This document shows, piece by piece, positions 54,035-63,703 of a stretch of 64,000 bases of DNA (its first letter is position 1; each line of letters starts with the position of its first letter). Source of the DNA: Rhodocyclaceae bacterium (GTDB lineage: Bacteria; Pseudomonadota; Gammaproteobacteria; Burkholderiales; Rhodocyclaceae); contig JADFDU010000001.1 in the NCBI GenBank assembly GCA_018262775.1, positions 1-64,000 of the forward strand, written 5' to 3'. Below the pieces are notes generated by a model, which was given only the letters and a program-made list of their open reading frames with translations, was not told the origin of the DNA and did no database searches. The translations under genes and the position numbers were made by a program.

Positions 54035-56082
54035 ACCTTCATCAGCTCCCGCCGCCCGCCCAGCCAGCGCTCGACGTGGCGGTCGGCGGCATCCGGATAA
54101 TCCTTCAACAACAACTCCGCCGCCTCGCGCGCAGCTTCAAGCAAGTCGGCGTCCGTTTCCAGATCGGCGAAGCGCAGCAGCGGCACGCCGCTCTGACGTC
54201 TGCCAAGGAATTCGCCGGGGCCGCGCAGGTGCAGGTCCTGGCGCGCGATCTCGAAGCCGTCGGCGTTTTCGAAAATGATTTTCAGGCGTGCGCGCGCGAT
54301 CTCGCCGAGCGGGTGGGCGTAGAGCAGGATGCATACCGAGTCGTCGGCGCCACGGCCGATGCGCCCGCGCAGCTGGTGCAGCTGCGAAAGGCCGAAGCGC
54401 TCGGCGTGCTCGATCACCATGAGCGAGGCGTTGGCCACGTCGACGCCGACCTCGATCACCGTGGTGGCGACGAGCAGATGTATCTTCCCTGCCGCGAAGT
54501 CGGCCATCACGCGCGCCTTCTCCTCGCCCTTGAGGCGGCCATGCACCAGGCCGACGTTCAGCCTGGGGAGTTCGGTGCGCAGGCGCTCGAAGGTGTCCAC
54601 CGCAGTCTGCAACTGCAATTTCTCGCTCTCTTCGATGAGCGGGCACACCCAGTAGGCCTGCCGGCCCTGCGCGCAGGCGTCGCGGATGCGCGCGATGACT
54701 TCGTCGCGGCGCGCCTCCGACGCGAGCTTGGTGAGCACCGGCTGGCGGCCGGGCGGCAGTTCGTCGATCACCGAAACGTCGAGGTCGGCGTAGTAGCTCA
54801 TGGCCAGGGTGCGCGGGATGGGCGTGGCGGACATCATCAACTGGTGCGGATTGACGCCCTTCTCGCGCAAAGTCAGTCGCTGGCGCACGCCGAAGCGGTG
54901 CTGCTCGTCGATGATGGCGAGCCCTAACTTGGGGAAAGTCACAGCCTCTTCGATCAGTGCATGCGTGCCGACGGCGAGGCGGGCGCGGCCACTGGAGATG
55001 GCCTCGGCCATGGCCGTTTTCTCCTTCTTCTTCAGGCTACCGGAGAGCCAGGCGATGTCCAGCCCGAGCGGCGCCAGCCACTGCGCGAGCTTGCGGTAAT
55101 GCTGCTCGGCGAGGATCTCGGTGGGCGCCATGAGCACGGCCTGGTATCCGTTCTCGACGGCCTGCAGCATGGCGAGCGCAGCGACCACCGTCTTGCCGCT
55201 GCCGACGTCGCCCTGCAGCAGGCGCTGCATGGGATGGGATTCACCAAGGTCATGGGCGATCTCGCGCCAGACGCGCTGCTGCGCGGTGGTGAGGGTGAAG
55301 GGCAGCGCGGCGAGGAATTTTTTCGTCAGTGTGCCTTTTTTCGGTAGCGGCGGCGCGGTCTTGGCGCGGCGCGCTTCGTGGGCGCGGCGCAAGGAAAGCT
55401 GCTGCGCAAGCAGCTCGTCGAACTTGATGCGCCGCCAGGCCGGATGGACGCGTGCATCGAGATCGGCGGCGGCGGTCTGCGGCGTGGGGTGATGCAGCAG
55501 CCGCACGCTGCCGGCAAAGTCCGCCAGGCGCAGCTTCTTGCGCAGCGTGTTGGGCAAGGTCTCGGCGAGGTCGGCCTGCTTCAGCGTGAGGTCGATGAGC
55601 CGCCGCAGCGCCAATTGCGAGAGGCCGGCGGTGGTCGGATAAATCGGCGTCAGCGCCTCAGGCAACGCCTCGCCTTCCTCGACAACACGGCAGCGCGGGT
55701 GCACCATCTCGTCGCCAAGAAAGCCGCCGCGCGGCTCGCCGAAGAGGCGCAGGCGCCGGCCGGCGGCAAGCTGCTTTACCTGGCTGCCGTAGAAATTGAG
55801 GAAGCGCAGCACCAGCACACCGCTGTCGTCACGCACGCGCACGACGAGCTGGCGGCGCGGACGGTACTGCACGGAAGAATCGACGATCTCAGCTTCGACC
55901 TGGGCCGGCACACCCGGACGCAGGTCGGCGATCGGCGTAAGCTGCGTTTCGTCCTCGTAGCGCAGCGGCAGATGCACGACGAGGTCGGCCTGCGTGCGGA
56001 TGCCGAGCTTGGCGAGCTTGTCGGTGGTCGCCGAGGTGACGCCGGGAATTGCGGACGGAGCGCCGTCTGCGCGAGGCATCAT
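54031..56082 (-). CDS. recG: ATP-dependent DNA helicase RecG
   Basis: 683 residues. Wedge/OB domain at the N-terminus, Walker A QGDVGSGKTVVA, DEQH (IIDEQHRFGVRQR), TPIPRT, and the C-terminal QLHQLRGRIGRG. It rewinds and reverses stalled replication forks. The start is placed at the ATGATG just inside a REP element; earlier codons are repeat sequence. Length is close to the usual 690. Confidence 0.95.
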   Translation of the reverse strand: MMPRADGAPSAIPGVTSATTDKLAKLGIRTQADLVVHLPLRYEDETQLTPIADLRPGVPAQVEAEIVDSSVQYRPRRQLVVRVRDDSGVLVLRFLNFYGSQVKQLAAGRRLRLFGEPRGGFLGDEMVHPRCRVVEEGEALPEALTPIYPTTAGLSQLALRRLIDLTLKQADLAETLPNTLRKKLRLADFAGSVRLLHHPTPQTAAADLDARVHPAWRRIKFDELLAQQLSLRRAHEARRAKTAPPLPKKGTLTKKFLAALPFTLTTAQQRVWREIAHDLGESHPMQRLLQGDVGSGKTVVAALAMLQAVENGYQAVLMAPTEILAEQHYRKLAQWLAPLGLDIAWLSGSLKKKEKTAMAEAISSGRARLAVGTHALIEEAVTFPKLGLAIIDEQHRFGVRQRLTLREKGVNPHQLMMSATPIPRTLAMSYYADLDVSVIDELPPGRQPVLTKLASEARRDEVIARIRDACAQGRQAYWVCPLIEESEKLQLQTAVDTFERLRTELPRLNVGLVHGRLKGEEKARVMADFAAGKIHLLVATTVIEVGVDVANASLMVIEHAERFGLSQLHQLRGRIGRGADDSVCILLYAHPLGEIARARLKIIFENADGFEIARQDLHLRGPGEFLGRRQSGVPLLRFADLETDADLLEAAREAAELLLKDYPDAADRHVERWLGGRRELMKV
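54869..54892 (-). repeat. Dispersed motif, one mismatch, in recG
   Basis: First half is CGGCGT; spacer GCGCCAGCGA. Sense strand, read as RQRLTL. Confidence 0.55.
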
Positions 56083-56159
56083 CGTCATTCCCGCGGAAGC
56101 GGGAATCCATGAGTGCAAACGTAAAGCCACTGGGTCCCCGCTTTCGCGGGGACGACGAT
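56083..56159. repeat. REP-like element, paired copies
   Basis: TCATTCCCGC-GGAA-GCGGGAATCCA and GGTCCCCGC-TTTC-GCGGGGACGA hairpins directly upstream of recG, separating it from ridA. Confidence 0.85.
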
Positions 56160-56173
56160 CATGCGGCCTGCTT

Positions 56174-56554
56174 TCATTCCACAACGAGCACCGCATCTAC
56201 CTCGATAAGCGCGCCACGTGGCAGCGCCGCCACCTGCACCGTGGCGCGGGCCGGATAGGGTTCCTTGAAGTGTTGCGCCATGATCTCATTCACCCGTGCG
56301 AAGTCGCCAAGATCGACCAGATAGATCGTCAGCTTCACGGCATCGGCGAGGGAACTGCCGGCCGCGGCGGCGACGGCGGCGAGGTTGCCGAAGACGCGCT
56401 CGGCCTGCGCCTCGAGGCCTTCGGCCAGCTGCATGGTGGCGGGATCGAAGCCGATCTGGCCGGAAAGATAGACGCTGTTGCCGGCCTGCACACCCTGCGA
56501 ATAGGGGCCGATGGCGGCGGGAGCATTCGTCGTGGCGATGACCTTCTTGCTCAT
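56174..56554 (-). CDS. ridA: RidA-family enamine/imine deaminase
   Basis: 126 residues, full length. Conserved [21 protein letters not shown] and the C-terminal catalytic Arg region [20 protein letters not shown]. It hydrolyses reactive enamines from PLP enzymes to ketoacids. The start [12 protein letters not shown] matches homologues. Confidence 0.95.
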   Translation of the reverse strand: MSKKVIATTNAPAAIGPYSQGVQAGNSVYLSGQIGFDPATMQLAEGLEAQAERVFGNLAAVAAAAGSSLADAVKLTIYLVDLGDFARVNEIMAQHFKEPYPARATVQVAALPRGALIEVDAVLVVE

Positions 56555-56687
56555 GGCGTGTCCTGTGGAATCGTATGGGTTGCCTATGTTAATCGACCTC
56601 GCCCGCCGCATGGCGCCGCATGGATGAGGGCGTCCGAAAAACCCTGGGCGGCATCACCTTTCCCGTCGGCTTGTTGCAGGCCTGGTG

Positions 56688-57335
56688 CTACTTCTTCTGC
56701 GGCGGGATCAGCAGGCCGGGACCGAGGCCGAGTTCCTTCAGCTTGCGGCGCGCCGCATCGGCTTCCTTCTGCGTCTTGAAGGGGCCGACCTGCACATGCG
56801 ACTCGATATAGGAGGGAATGCCGGCCTTCTCCAGTTTGGCGTGCAGTTCCTCCGCATTCGAGATGGTCGTAAACACGCCCATCTGCAGGCGGTAGCTGTG
56901 TGCCAGCGCGGTGGCAGGATCAGGCGGCGGAGGGTGAGGGGCAACCGCCCTGGACAGCGCCGGCTCGACTTTCTTCGCCGGCGCGGGAGGGGGCGCCTTG
57001 ATGACGACGCGCGAAGCGGGGTGCGATGCGGGTACAGGTGCGGGTGCAAGCGGTGTTTCGGTTTTCTCGGGTTCGGCCTTGGGCTCTTCAGCAGCCTTCT
57101 CCTCGACTTTCGGTTCTTCTTTCTTCTCTTCGGCGGGTTTTTCCTCGATTTTGTCGGCGACAGGTGCTGCCGCCATGGGCGCCGGCACAGCAGGCGGCGC
57201 GGGCTTTTCCAGCAGGAGATCCTCGACGAGCGTCAAGCCGCCGAGCAGCACGGCGACGAGCACGCCGGCAATCACGATGCGGCGCACCAGTTTCTTCTTC
57301 AGGTCATCCTGGTCAGGCTGTACCGGTTCCGCCAT
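56688..57335 (-). CDS. SPOR-domain protein, cell-division associated
   Basis: 215 residues. One membrane helix (about 19-40), a long Pro/Glu/Lys/Ala-rich spacer, and a C-terminal SPOR domain (about 145-213: YRLQMGVFTTISNAEELHAKL...VQVGPFKTQKEADAARRKL). SPOR domains bind denuded glycan strands at the septum. AGGAGAG precedes the start. It is followed within 10 bp on its 5' side by the DUF2802 gene. Confidence 0.9.
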   Translation of the reverse strand: MAEPVQPDQDDLKKKLVRRIVIAGVLVAVLLGGLTLVEDLLLEKPAPPAVPAPMAAAPVADKIEEKPAEEKKEEPKVEEKAAEEPKAEPEKTETPLAPAPVPASHPASRVVIKAPPPAPAKKVEPALSRAVAPHPPPPDPATALAHSYRLQMGVFTTISNAEELHAKLEKAGIPSYIESHVQVGPFKTQKEADAARRKLKELGLGPGLLIPPQKK

Positions 57336-57345
57336 CTGGTCTCTC

Positions 57346-57738
57346 CTATTCGTGACGGGCGCGGCTCAAGGCGCACACCATGTCGGCCTCCGCCACCGAA
57401 ATACCGCAGCGCTCGGCAATCTGTTGCGTGGTCATGCCCTTTTGTGCCATGGCCACCGCCTCGCCGTACTGCGGCGAGACATTGCGCGCCGCCTTGAGTA
57501 GCGCCACCTCGTCCGTGAGTGCGGCCACTTCGCCGCGCAGCTCGGCAAGCTCCGCCTCGATGCCGGTTTTCAGCACCTGCTCGCCAAACTGCGTTTGCGG
57601 CTGCTTCCACACCGGCTCGGGCGGCCTCTGCCGCGACATGCGGGCAAGGCGGATGATGACGATGCCGGAATAGATGCCGAGCAGCACCGCGGTGCCGATC
57701 ACCAGCTCGTGCAAACCGAAATTCTCGAAAAACTCCAT
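57346..57738 (-). CDS. DUF2802 membrane-anchored protein
   Basis: 130 residues. N-terminal membrane helix (about 12-32), a coiled coil (VLKTGIEAELAELRGEVAALTDEVALLK) and a small helix-turn-helix-like end (KGMTTQQIAERCGISVAEADMV). This pattern is DUF2802, often beside flagellar or division genes. Start MEFFENFGLHEL chosen by the membrane helix. Likely operon with the SPOR gene. Confidence 0.8.
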   Translation of the reverse strand: MEFFENFGLHELVIGTAVLLGIYSGIVIIRLARMSRQRPPEPVWKQPQTQFGEQVLKTGIEAELAELRGEVAALTDEVALLKAARNVSPQYGEAVAMAQKGMTTQQIAERCGISVAEADMVCALSRARHE

Positions 57739-57749
57739 TGTTGCTTTCC

Positions 57750-59057
57750 TTAGGCGCTTTGTTCGAGCGCCTGGTCGATGTCCCACAAAATGTCGTCGAG
57801 CGTCTCCAGCCCCACCGACAGGCGGATCATGTCGGGCGAGACGCCGGCCTTGATCTGCTGCTCTTCGGAAAGCTGCCGATGCGTGGTCGAGGCCGGATGG
57901 ATCACCAGCGTCTTGGCGTCGCCCACATTGGCCAGGTGGGAAAGGAACTGCACATGCTCGATAAATTTCTCGCCTGCCCGTTGACCGCCATTTTCGCCGC
58001 CCTTGATGCCGAAGGTAAAGATGGAGCCGGCGCCCTTCGGCAGATACTTGCGCGACAGCGCATGGTAGGGATTATCCGCTAGTCCGGCGTGATTGACCCA
58101 GGCGACGCGCGGATGTGCCGCAAGAAATTCGGCCACCGCCTGCGCGTTGGCGACGTGGCGTTCCATGCGCAAGTGCAGCGTCTCCAGTCCCTGCAGCAGC
58201 AGCCAGGCATTCATCGGCGAGAGCGCGGGGCCGAGCGTACGCAGCGTTTCGAAGCGGGCGCGCATGGTGAAGCCGAAATCGCCGAAGGTCTCGTAGAAAC
58301 GCACGCCGTGGTAGCCCGGCGAAGGCTCATGCATCCCCGGAAACTTGCCGCGAATTTTTTCATCTCCCCAGGGAAATTTTCCCGACTCGACGATGACGCC
58401 GCCCATGGTGGTGCCGTGGCCGCCGATGAACTTGGTGGCCGAATGCACGACGATGTCGGCGCCGTGCTCGATGGGGCGGCACAGATACGGCGAGGCAAAG
58501 GTGTTGTCGATCACCAGCGGCAGGCCGGCCTCGCGCGCGACGGCCGCCACGGCGGCGATGTCGAGGACATTGCCGCGCGGGTTGCCGATGGTCTCGGCGT
58601 AGAGGCATTTCGTCTGCGGCGTGATGGCACGGCGGAAATTTTCCGCATCGTCGGGATCGACGAAGCTGGTGTCGATGCCGAGCTTGCGGAAATTGAAATC
58701 AAACTGCGAGTGGGTGCCGCCGTAGAGCGTGCTGGCGGAGACGATGTGGTCGCCCGCTTCGCACAGCGTCAGCAGCGCCACCATCTGCGCCGACTGGCCG
58801 GTGGCGGCGGCAAGCGCCGCACGGCCGCCTTCGAGCGCCGCCATGCGCTCCTCCAGCACCGCCACCGTGGGGTTGGAGATGCGCGAGTAGACGTTGCCGA
58901 AGGTTTGCAGGTTGAACAGGCTGGCGGCGTGTTCAGCGGAGTCGAAGACGAAGGACGTGGTCTGATAGATGGGCGTCGCGCGCGCACCGGTGGCGGCGTC
59001 GGGCTGGCTGCCCGCGTGAAGGCACAGGGTTTCGAATCCGAATTTCCTCTCGGGCAT
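57750..59057 (-). CDS. metY: O-acetylhomoserine sulfhydrylase
   Basis: 435 residues, the usual length for MetY. PLP lysine in SATKFIGGHG; substrate motif YSRISNPT. It makes homocysteine from O-acetylhomoserine and sulfide in methionine synthesis. It ends 11 bp before the DUF2802 start. O-succinylhomoserine forms are shorter, supporting this label. Confidence 0.93.
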   Translation of the reverse strand: MPERKFGFETLCLHAGSQPDAATGARATPIYQTTSFVFDSAEHAASLFNLQTFGNVYSRISNPTVAVLEERMAALEGGRAALAAATGQSAQMVALLTLCEAGDHIVSASTLYGGTHSQFDFNFRKLGIDTSFVDPDDAENFRRAITPQTKCLYAETIGNPRGNVLDIAAVAAVAREAGLPLVIDNTFASPYLCRPIEHGADIVVHSATKFIGGHGTTMGGVIVESGKFPWGDEKIRGKFPGMHEPSPGYHGVRFYETFGDFGFTMRARFETLRTLGPALSPMNAWLLLQGLETLHLRMERHVANAQAVAEFLAAHPRVAWVNHAGLADNPYHALSRKYLPKGAGSIFTFGIKGGENGGQRAGEKFIEHVQFLSHLANVGDAKTLVIHPASTTHRQLSEEQQIKAGVSPDMIRLSVGLETLDDILWDIDQALEQSA

Positions 59058-59141
59058 GGCGCACGCCGTTCTCTTGACGGCCCCATTATGCCAGTAGCGG
59101 CCGGGTTTTCACCCGCTGCGATCCGGTTCCGGGCCCGCAAC

Positions 59142-59169
59142 AAAAAAGCGGGCGCCGCAAGGGCGCCCG
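59142..59169 (-). terminator. Rho-independent terminator of the bactofilin gene
   Basis: Minus strand: CGGGCGCC / GGCGCCCG stem, TTGC-type loop, followed by GCTTTTTTG. It lies 50 bp after the bactofilin stop. Confidence 0.88.
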
Positions 59170-59219
59170 AAAACGGAGGAGAGGAGTGTCTGCGTTAGTT
59201 TTCTGCGTTATTGTCTGCG

Positions 59220-59819
59220 TTATTTCTGGAAGGCCTGACGCGGGCGGCCGGCGGCGGCGTCGATGCCGATCAGTTCGGCCCGCTTGGCATCGTCGGGCCC
59301 CGCCGACGCAGTGGTGGCGGCCTGCTCGGAGGCGAGCGAGCGCACGTCGCCGGAGACTTCGCCGCCTTCCTCGATGACGATCTTGCCGTAGCGGATCTTG
59401 CCCGAGACCTGCCCCGTCGCATGCACCACCAGCTTCGTGCGCGCCAGCAGGTCGCCGTCGAAGTGGCCGTGGATCTCGGCCACGTCGATGACCACGCGCC
59501 CGGAAAAAGCGCCCTGTTCGGCGATCTGGATGGCCAGGCTGTCGAGCACTGCCTCGACGCGTCCCTCGACGACGAGCGTGCCGCAGTCGCTGATCTCGGC
59601 GCCCTTGAGCTTGATGTCGGGGCCGACGATGAGTTTGCTGCCCTGAATGTTGTCCGGCTTGTCGCCGACCTTCACCGTCGCCGCTGGCGGGGGCATGGAT
59701 TCGGGGCGCGGCGGCGTGACGCTGGCGGGCTCGCCGGGTTTGCGCAGCGGCGGCATGCCGGGTCGCTGCGGCGGCTGGGGATTGTTGTGTTTGCCGAAGA
59801 GTTGCATCTTGTCGAGCAT
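59220..59819 (-). CDS. Bactofilin-type cytoskeletal protein
   Basis: 199 residues. A Pro-rich N-terminus is followed by the beta-helical bactofilin domain (about 65-165: GPDIKLKGAEISDCGTLVVEGRVE...GQVSGKIRYGKIVIEEGGEVSGDV). Bactofilins polymerise without nucleotide and organise the cell wall. AAGGAG precedes the start; the longer reading from 60023 has no matching sequence. Confidence 0.92.
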   Translation of the reverse strand: MLDKMQLFGKHNNPQPPQRPGMPPLRKPGEPASVTPPRPESMPPPAATVKVGDKPDNIQGSKLIVGPDIKLKGAEISDCGTLVVEGRVEAVLDSLAIQIAEQGAFSGRVVIDVAEIHGHFDGDLLARTKLVVHATGQVSGKIRYGKIVIEEGGEVSGDVRSLASEQAATTASAGPDDAKRAELIGIDAAAGRPRQAFQK

Positions 59820-60239
59820 GGTGACTCCTTGTGATGAGTAAGCAACATGCCGCCGGAATCTGGCGGCACAATCCCTTTGCAAGGGTCGTGCCTGTCCGGT
59901 TTTTTCCCTAGGTATCAGGCGGCTGGCGCCGTAGGTCGCCGCTTTCGGCAACCTGCCGCCGCGAAACCTGTCGTCCCCCACCGACGGGAATTCGGCCCGG
60001 CGGCACGAACCCTTTGTCGGCAATGACTTGGCGTGTCGCCGAATGACGACTCATGCGCTATGCTTCCGTATCGCGGGACAGGGATGAAACAACACCCCGC
60101 AGCAGACGGCCGCCCTGTCCACGAGGAGGAAATATGTACCCCCACGCTCGCATTCGTTCGCTGCCCCCAAGGGGGCGCATGCCTCCCTTGTCCCGCAGGG
60201 ATTCCCTTCGGTCAGGGCGGCCCTGCAGGAGGCATGATC
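59820..60239. other. Intergenic region before the FAD dehydrogenase gene
   Basis: 420 bp. It contains a GAGGAGG-ATG with a 41-codon open frame (60134-60259) whose CCCCCAAGGGGG and similar blocks look like an intergenic repeat and not a protein. The last part carries AGGAGG for the next gene. No other gene is supported. Confidence 0.55.
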
Positions 60240-61853
60240 ATGCGTACCTACAAGAGTGACGTCGTCGTCATCGGCGGCGGCCTGGCGGGCATCTGCGCCG
60301 CGCTGGAACTGCTCGACGCCGGCAAAAGCGTGACGATCCTGGACCGCGACGGCGAGGAGAACTTCGGCGGCCTGGCGAAGGAGAGCTTCGGCGGCATCTT
60401 CGTCGTCGGCAGCCGCGAGCAGCAACGCGCCGGATTCCAGGACTCCCCCCGCCAGGCCTACGACGACTGGTGCGCCTTCGCCGAATTCGGCGTCGACGAC
60501 CACTGGCCGCGTCGCTGGGCCGAGGCCTACACCGGACGCTGCCACGACGAGGTGTATCTCTGGCTCAAGGCCAGGGGCATCACGTTTTTTCCGGTGCCGC
60601 ACTGGATCGAGCGCGGCCTGCACACGCCGGGCAATTCGCTGCCGCGCTTCCACATCGTCTGGGGAACCGGCCGCGAGTTGGCGGTGCAGCTCATCAAGCG
60701 GCTGCGCAACCACGCGAATGCGGCCAGACTGACGCTGCATTTCGGCCACCGCGTCGAGGCATTCACCCGCCTGATGGGCGAGATCAGCGGCTGCAGCGGC
60801 CAGCTCGAAGCGGGCGGCGAACCCTTCGAGGCTTTCGGCGATGCCATCCTCGTCGCCGCGGGCGGCATCAACGGCAATCTGGAGCGGGTACGACAGAACT
60901 GGCATGCCGACTGGCGCACGCCGCCGCAAACACTTCTCAACGGCTCGCACCGCTACGCCGACGGCATGCTGCACGACGCGGTCGGCAAGGTTGGCGGCAA
61001 CGTCACGCACCTGGACAAGATGTGGGACTACGCCGCCGGCGTGCGTCACTGGAATCCGCGCAAGCCCAACCACGGCCTGTCGCTGGTGCCACCGCGCACC
61101 GCCCTGTGGGTGGACTGGCGCGGCCAGCGCTTCATGCCGCCGCTGCTGACGGGCTACGACACGCGCGACCTGGTGACGCGGGTGTGCGCCACCGAGCGCC
61201 AGTACTCCTGGCAGATCCTCAACCGCAAGATCGCGCTGAAAGAGCTGGGCATCTCCGGCGCCGAGTTCAACCCTTCGATCCGCGACAAGAAGAAGCTGTC
61301 CTTCCTGCGCGACCTGCTGTTCGGCAACCGCTGGCTGGTGGACCAGCTGACCACGCACTGCGAGGACGTCGTCGTCGCCGGCACGCTGCCGGCGCTGGTG
61401 GAAAAAATGAATGCACTGCAGGGCGACCAGGGCAACGATGGCGTCGATATAGAAGTGCTGGCCGCGGCGCTGACGAAATACGATGCGCAGATCGCGCGCG
61501 GCCCGGCCCATTACGAGGATGAGCAACTGCAGCGCATTGCCTACCTGCGGCAATGGAAGGGCGACCGCATCCGCACCTGCAAGTCGCAGCGCATCCTCGA
61601 CGACAAGGCGCTGCCGCTCATCGCCATTCGCGAGTCCATCATCAGCCGCAAGAGCCTGGGCGGCATCCAGACCGACCTCGACAGCCGCGTGCTCGACAGC
61701 GCCGGCCAGCCGATCCCGCGGCTCTATGCGGCGGGCGAGGCGACCGGTTTCGGCGGTGGCGGCAGCCATGGCCTGCGCGCGCTGGAAGGCACTTTCCTCG
61801 GCTGTTGCGTCCTCACCGGACGCATCGCCGGTCAATCGATCGCAAAGGGTTAA
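60240..61853 (+). CDS. FAD-binding dehydrogenase (COG3573-like)
   Basis: 537 residues. N-terminal FAD motif VVVIGGGLAGICAALELLDAG, then NFGGLAKESFGGIF, and near the end AAGEATGFGGGGSHGLRALEGTFLGCC. This is the fumarate-reductase/ketosteroid-dehydrogenase-like family. The second ATG is chosen because AGGAGG is seven bases upstream. It is 2 bp from a ThDP-enzyme gene and probably works with it; the substrate is unknown. Confidence 0.85.
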   Translation: MRTYKSDVVVIGGGLAGICAALELLDAGKSVTILDRDGEENFGGLAKESFGGIFVVGSREQQRAGFQDSPRQAYDDWCAFAEFGVDDHWPRRWAEAYTGRCHDEVYLWLKARGITFFPVPHWIERGLHTPGNSLPRFHIVWGTGRELAVQLIKRLRNHANAARLTLHFGHRVEAFTRLMGEISGCSGQLEAGGEPFEAFGDAILVAAGGINGNLERVRQNWHADWRTPPQTLLNGSHRYADGMLHDAVGKVGGNVTHLDKMWDYAAGVRHWNPRKPNHGLSLVPPRTALWVDWRGQRFMPPLLTGYDTRDLVTRVCATERQYSWQILNRKIALKELGISGAEFNPSIRDKKKLSFLRDLLFGNRWLVDQLTTHCEDVVVAGTLPALVEKMNALQGDQGNDGVDIEVLAAALTKYDAQIARGPAHYEDEQLQRIAYLRQWKGDRIRTCKSQRILDDKALPLIAIRESIISRKSLGGIQTDLDSRVLDSAGQPIPRLYAAGEATGFGGGGSHGLRALEGTFLGCCVLTGRIAGQSIAKG

Positions 61854-61855
61854 CC

Positions 61856-63589
61856 ATGAAGAAAACCGCGGCATGGCTTGCCACCCACGCGCTGGAGCAG
61901 CTCGGCGTGCGCTTCACCTTCGGCATCCCCGGCGTGCAGAACACCGAGTTCTACGACGAGCTGAACCAGTCTGAAACGATCACGCCGATCCTCGTCACCC
62001 ACGAAGGCAGCGCTGCTTTCATCGCCGACGCGGTGAGCCGCGTCTCCGGCTCGATCGGCACGCTCGCCATCGTGCCGGCGGCCGGTCTCACCCACGCCTC
62101 GAGCGGCATTGCCGAGGCGCTGCTCGCCGGCGTGCCGATGCTGGTGATCACCGGCGGCATCCGCACCGACCTGGGCAAACACTACCAGCTGCACGAGATC
62201 GACCAGCACGCTTTCATGAAGCCGCTGACCAAGGCGACCTTCCGCATCGAGCGCCACGTCGATGTCGTGCCGACGATCTTCGAGGCCTATCGCATCGCCA
62301 CCTCGGGCGAGCCGGGCCCGGTCTTCGTCGAACTGCCGGCGAACCTGCAGCTGTTTCCGCAAGAGGTGGGCGAGCTGCCCGCGTGGGTGCGACCGGCGGC
62401 ACCGCCCCTGCCGGCGCAGGAAGACATCGCGCGTGCGGCCGAGGTGCTGCTGACGGCTGACCACCCCGGCATCTTTGCCGGCTGGGGCGCGGTGGACGCG
62501 CTACCGCAACTGAAGGAGATCGCGGAGTTCCTGCAGGCGCCGGTGGCCACCACCCTGCAGGGCTTGTCGACCTTCCCCGCCACACATCCGCTGCATGCCG
62601 GCTTCAGCTTCGGCCCGCATGCCGTGCCCGCCGCACGCAACGCCTTCGCCGCTTGCGACGCCCTGCTCGCCGTCGGCACGCGCTTCGGCGAGATCGGCAC
62701 CGGCAGCTTCGGCGTGACGGTACCGGAAAAGCTGGTGCACATCGACATCAACCCGCAGGTGTTCGACAAGAACTATCCGGCCAAGGTGGCACTTGAAGGC
62801 GATGCGGCCGCCGTATTGCAGAAACTGACTTTTGAATTGCAGCAGCGCGGCGCGGCACGCGCGGCCGGCAACGGGCCGCAGGAGCAGATCCGCCGCGACA
62901 AGCAGGCCTACCGCGAGGAATGGTATGCGCATGACTCCAAGGGGCGCGTGAACCCGGCACGCTTCTTCGATGAGCTGCGGCTACAGATGCCCGACAACGC
63001 CATCGCCACGGTGGACGACGGCAACCACACCTTCCTCACCGCCGAGCTCTTCCCGGTGCACGCCAGCCGCGCGCTGATCCTGCCGACCGATTTCAACTGC
63101 ATGGGTTATGCGGTGCCCGCCGCCGTCGGCGCCAAACTGTCGCAACCGCAACGCGAGGTGTTCTCCATCGTCGGCGACGGCGCCTTCATGATGACAGGCA
63201 TAGAAATCCTCACGGCGACGAAGGAGGGACTGGGCGTCGCTTACTTCGTCTTCCACGACGGCGAGCTGTCGCAGATCGCCCAGGCGCAGGAGATTCCCTA
63301 CAACCGCAAGCCGTGCGCCGTGCTCGGCTCGGTGAACCTCGAGGGCATCGCCATGGCCACCGGCGCGGCCTACGTGCGCATGGAAAACGACGCGGCCATC
63401 GCCGGCGCCATCAGCGAGGCGCGCCGCATCACCGCGACCGGCCGGCCGGTGGTGGTGGACGTGAACATCGACTATTCGAAGCGCACCGCCTTCACCAAGG
63501 GCGCGGTGAAGACCAACTTCAAGCGCTTCCCGCTGGCGCAGCGCCTGCGCATGGTAAGCCGGGCGCTGGTGCGCAAGGTAACGGGTTGA
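61856..63589 (+). CDS. Thiamine-diphosphate-dependent enzyme, acetolactate-synthase-like
   Basis: 577 residues. The catalytic Glu is in THEGSAAFIADAVSR, and the ThDP/Mg motif is GDGAFMMTG...N-type (GDGAFMMTGIEILTA). Three-domain order of the acetolactate synthase/benzoylformate decarboxylase family. There is no small regulatory subunit, so it is probably not the biosynthetic IlvB. Adjacent to the FAD dehydrogenase in one operon. A dispersed-motif copy (62809) is read as AAVLQKLTFEL. Confidence 0.85.
   Translation: MKKTAAWLATHALEQLGVRFTFGIPGVQNTEFYDELNQSETITPILVTHEGSAAFIADAVSRVSGSIGTLAIVPAAGLTHASSGIAEALLAGVPMLVITGGIRTDLGKHYQLHEIDQHAFMKPLTKATFRIERHVDVVPTIFEAYRIATSGEPGPVFVELPANLQLFPQEVGELPAWVRPAAPPLPAQEDIARAAEVLLTADHPGIFAGWGAVDALPQLKEIAEFLQAPVATTLQGLSTFPATHPLHAGFSFGPHAVPAARNAFAACDALLAVGTRFGEIGTGSFGVTVPEKLVHIDINPQVFDKNYPAKVALEGDAAAVLQKLTFELQQRGAARAAGNGPQEQIRRDKQAYREEWYAHDSKGRVNPARFFDELRLQMPDNAIATVDDGNHTFLTAELFPVHASRALILPTDFNCMGYAVPAAVGAKLSQPQREVFSIVGDGAFMMTGIEILTATKEGLGVAYFVFHDGELSQIAQAQEIPYNRKPCAVLGSVNLEGIAMATGAAYVRMENDAAIAGAISEARRITATGRPVVVDVNIDYSKRTAFTKGAVKTNFKRFPLAQRLRMVSRALVRKVTG
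62809..62832 (+). repeat. Dispersed motif, exact copy in the ThDP-enzyme gene
   Basis: Spacer ATTGCAGAAA. Sense strand. Confidence 0.85.
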
Positions 63590-63607
63590 CAGGGTTGGGC
63601 ACGCATC

Positions 63608-63690
63608 CGTCATTCCCGCGAAAGCGGGAATCCAGAGTCTTTTCCTTCCCGCTGGATTCCGGCTCGCGCTATGCGCGTCCGGAATGACGA
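63608..63690. repeat. REP-like element, paired copies
   Basis: TCATTCCCGC-GAAA-GCGGGAATCCA and a more diverged TGGATTCCGG...CCGGAATGACG pair between the ThDP-enzyme gene and the last gene. Confidence 0.85.
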
Positions 63691-63703
63691 CCGGTTTCGG
63701 CAA

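Noticed and set aside
60134..60259. 41-codon leader gene with a good ribosome site
   Set aside because: Its sequence is mostly repeat-like (CCCCCAAGGGGG) and overlaps the next start; I kept it as noncoding.
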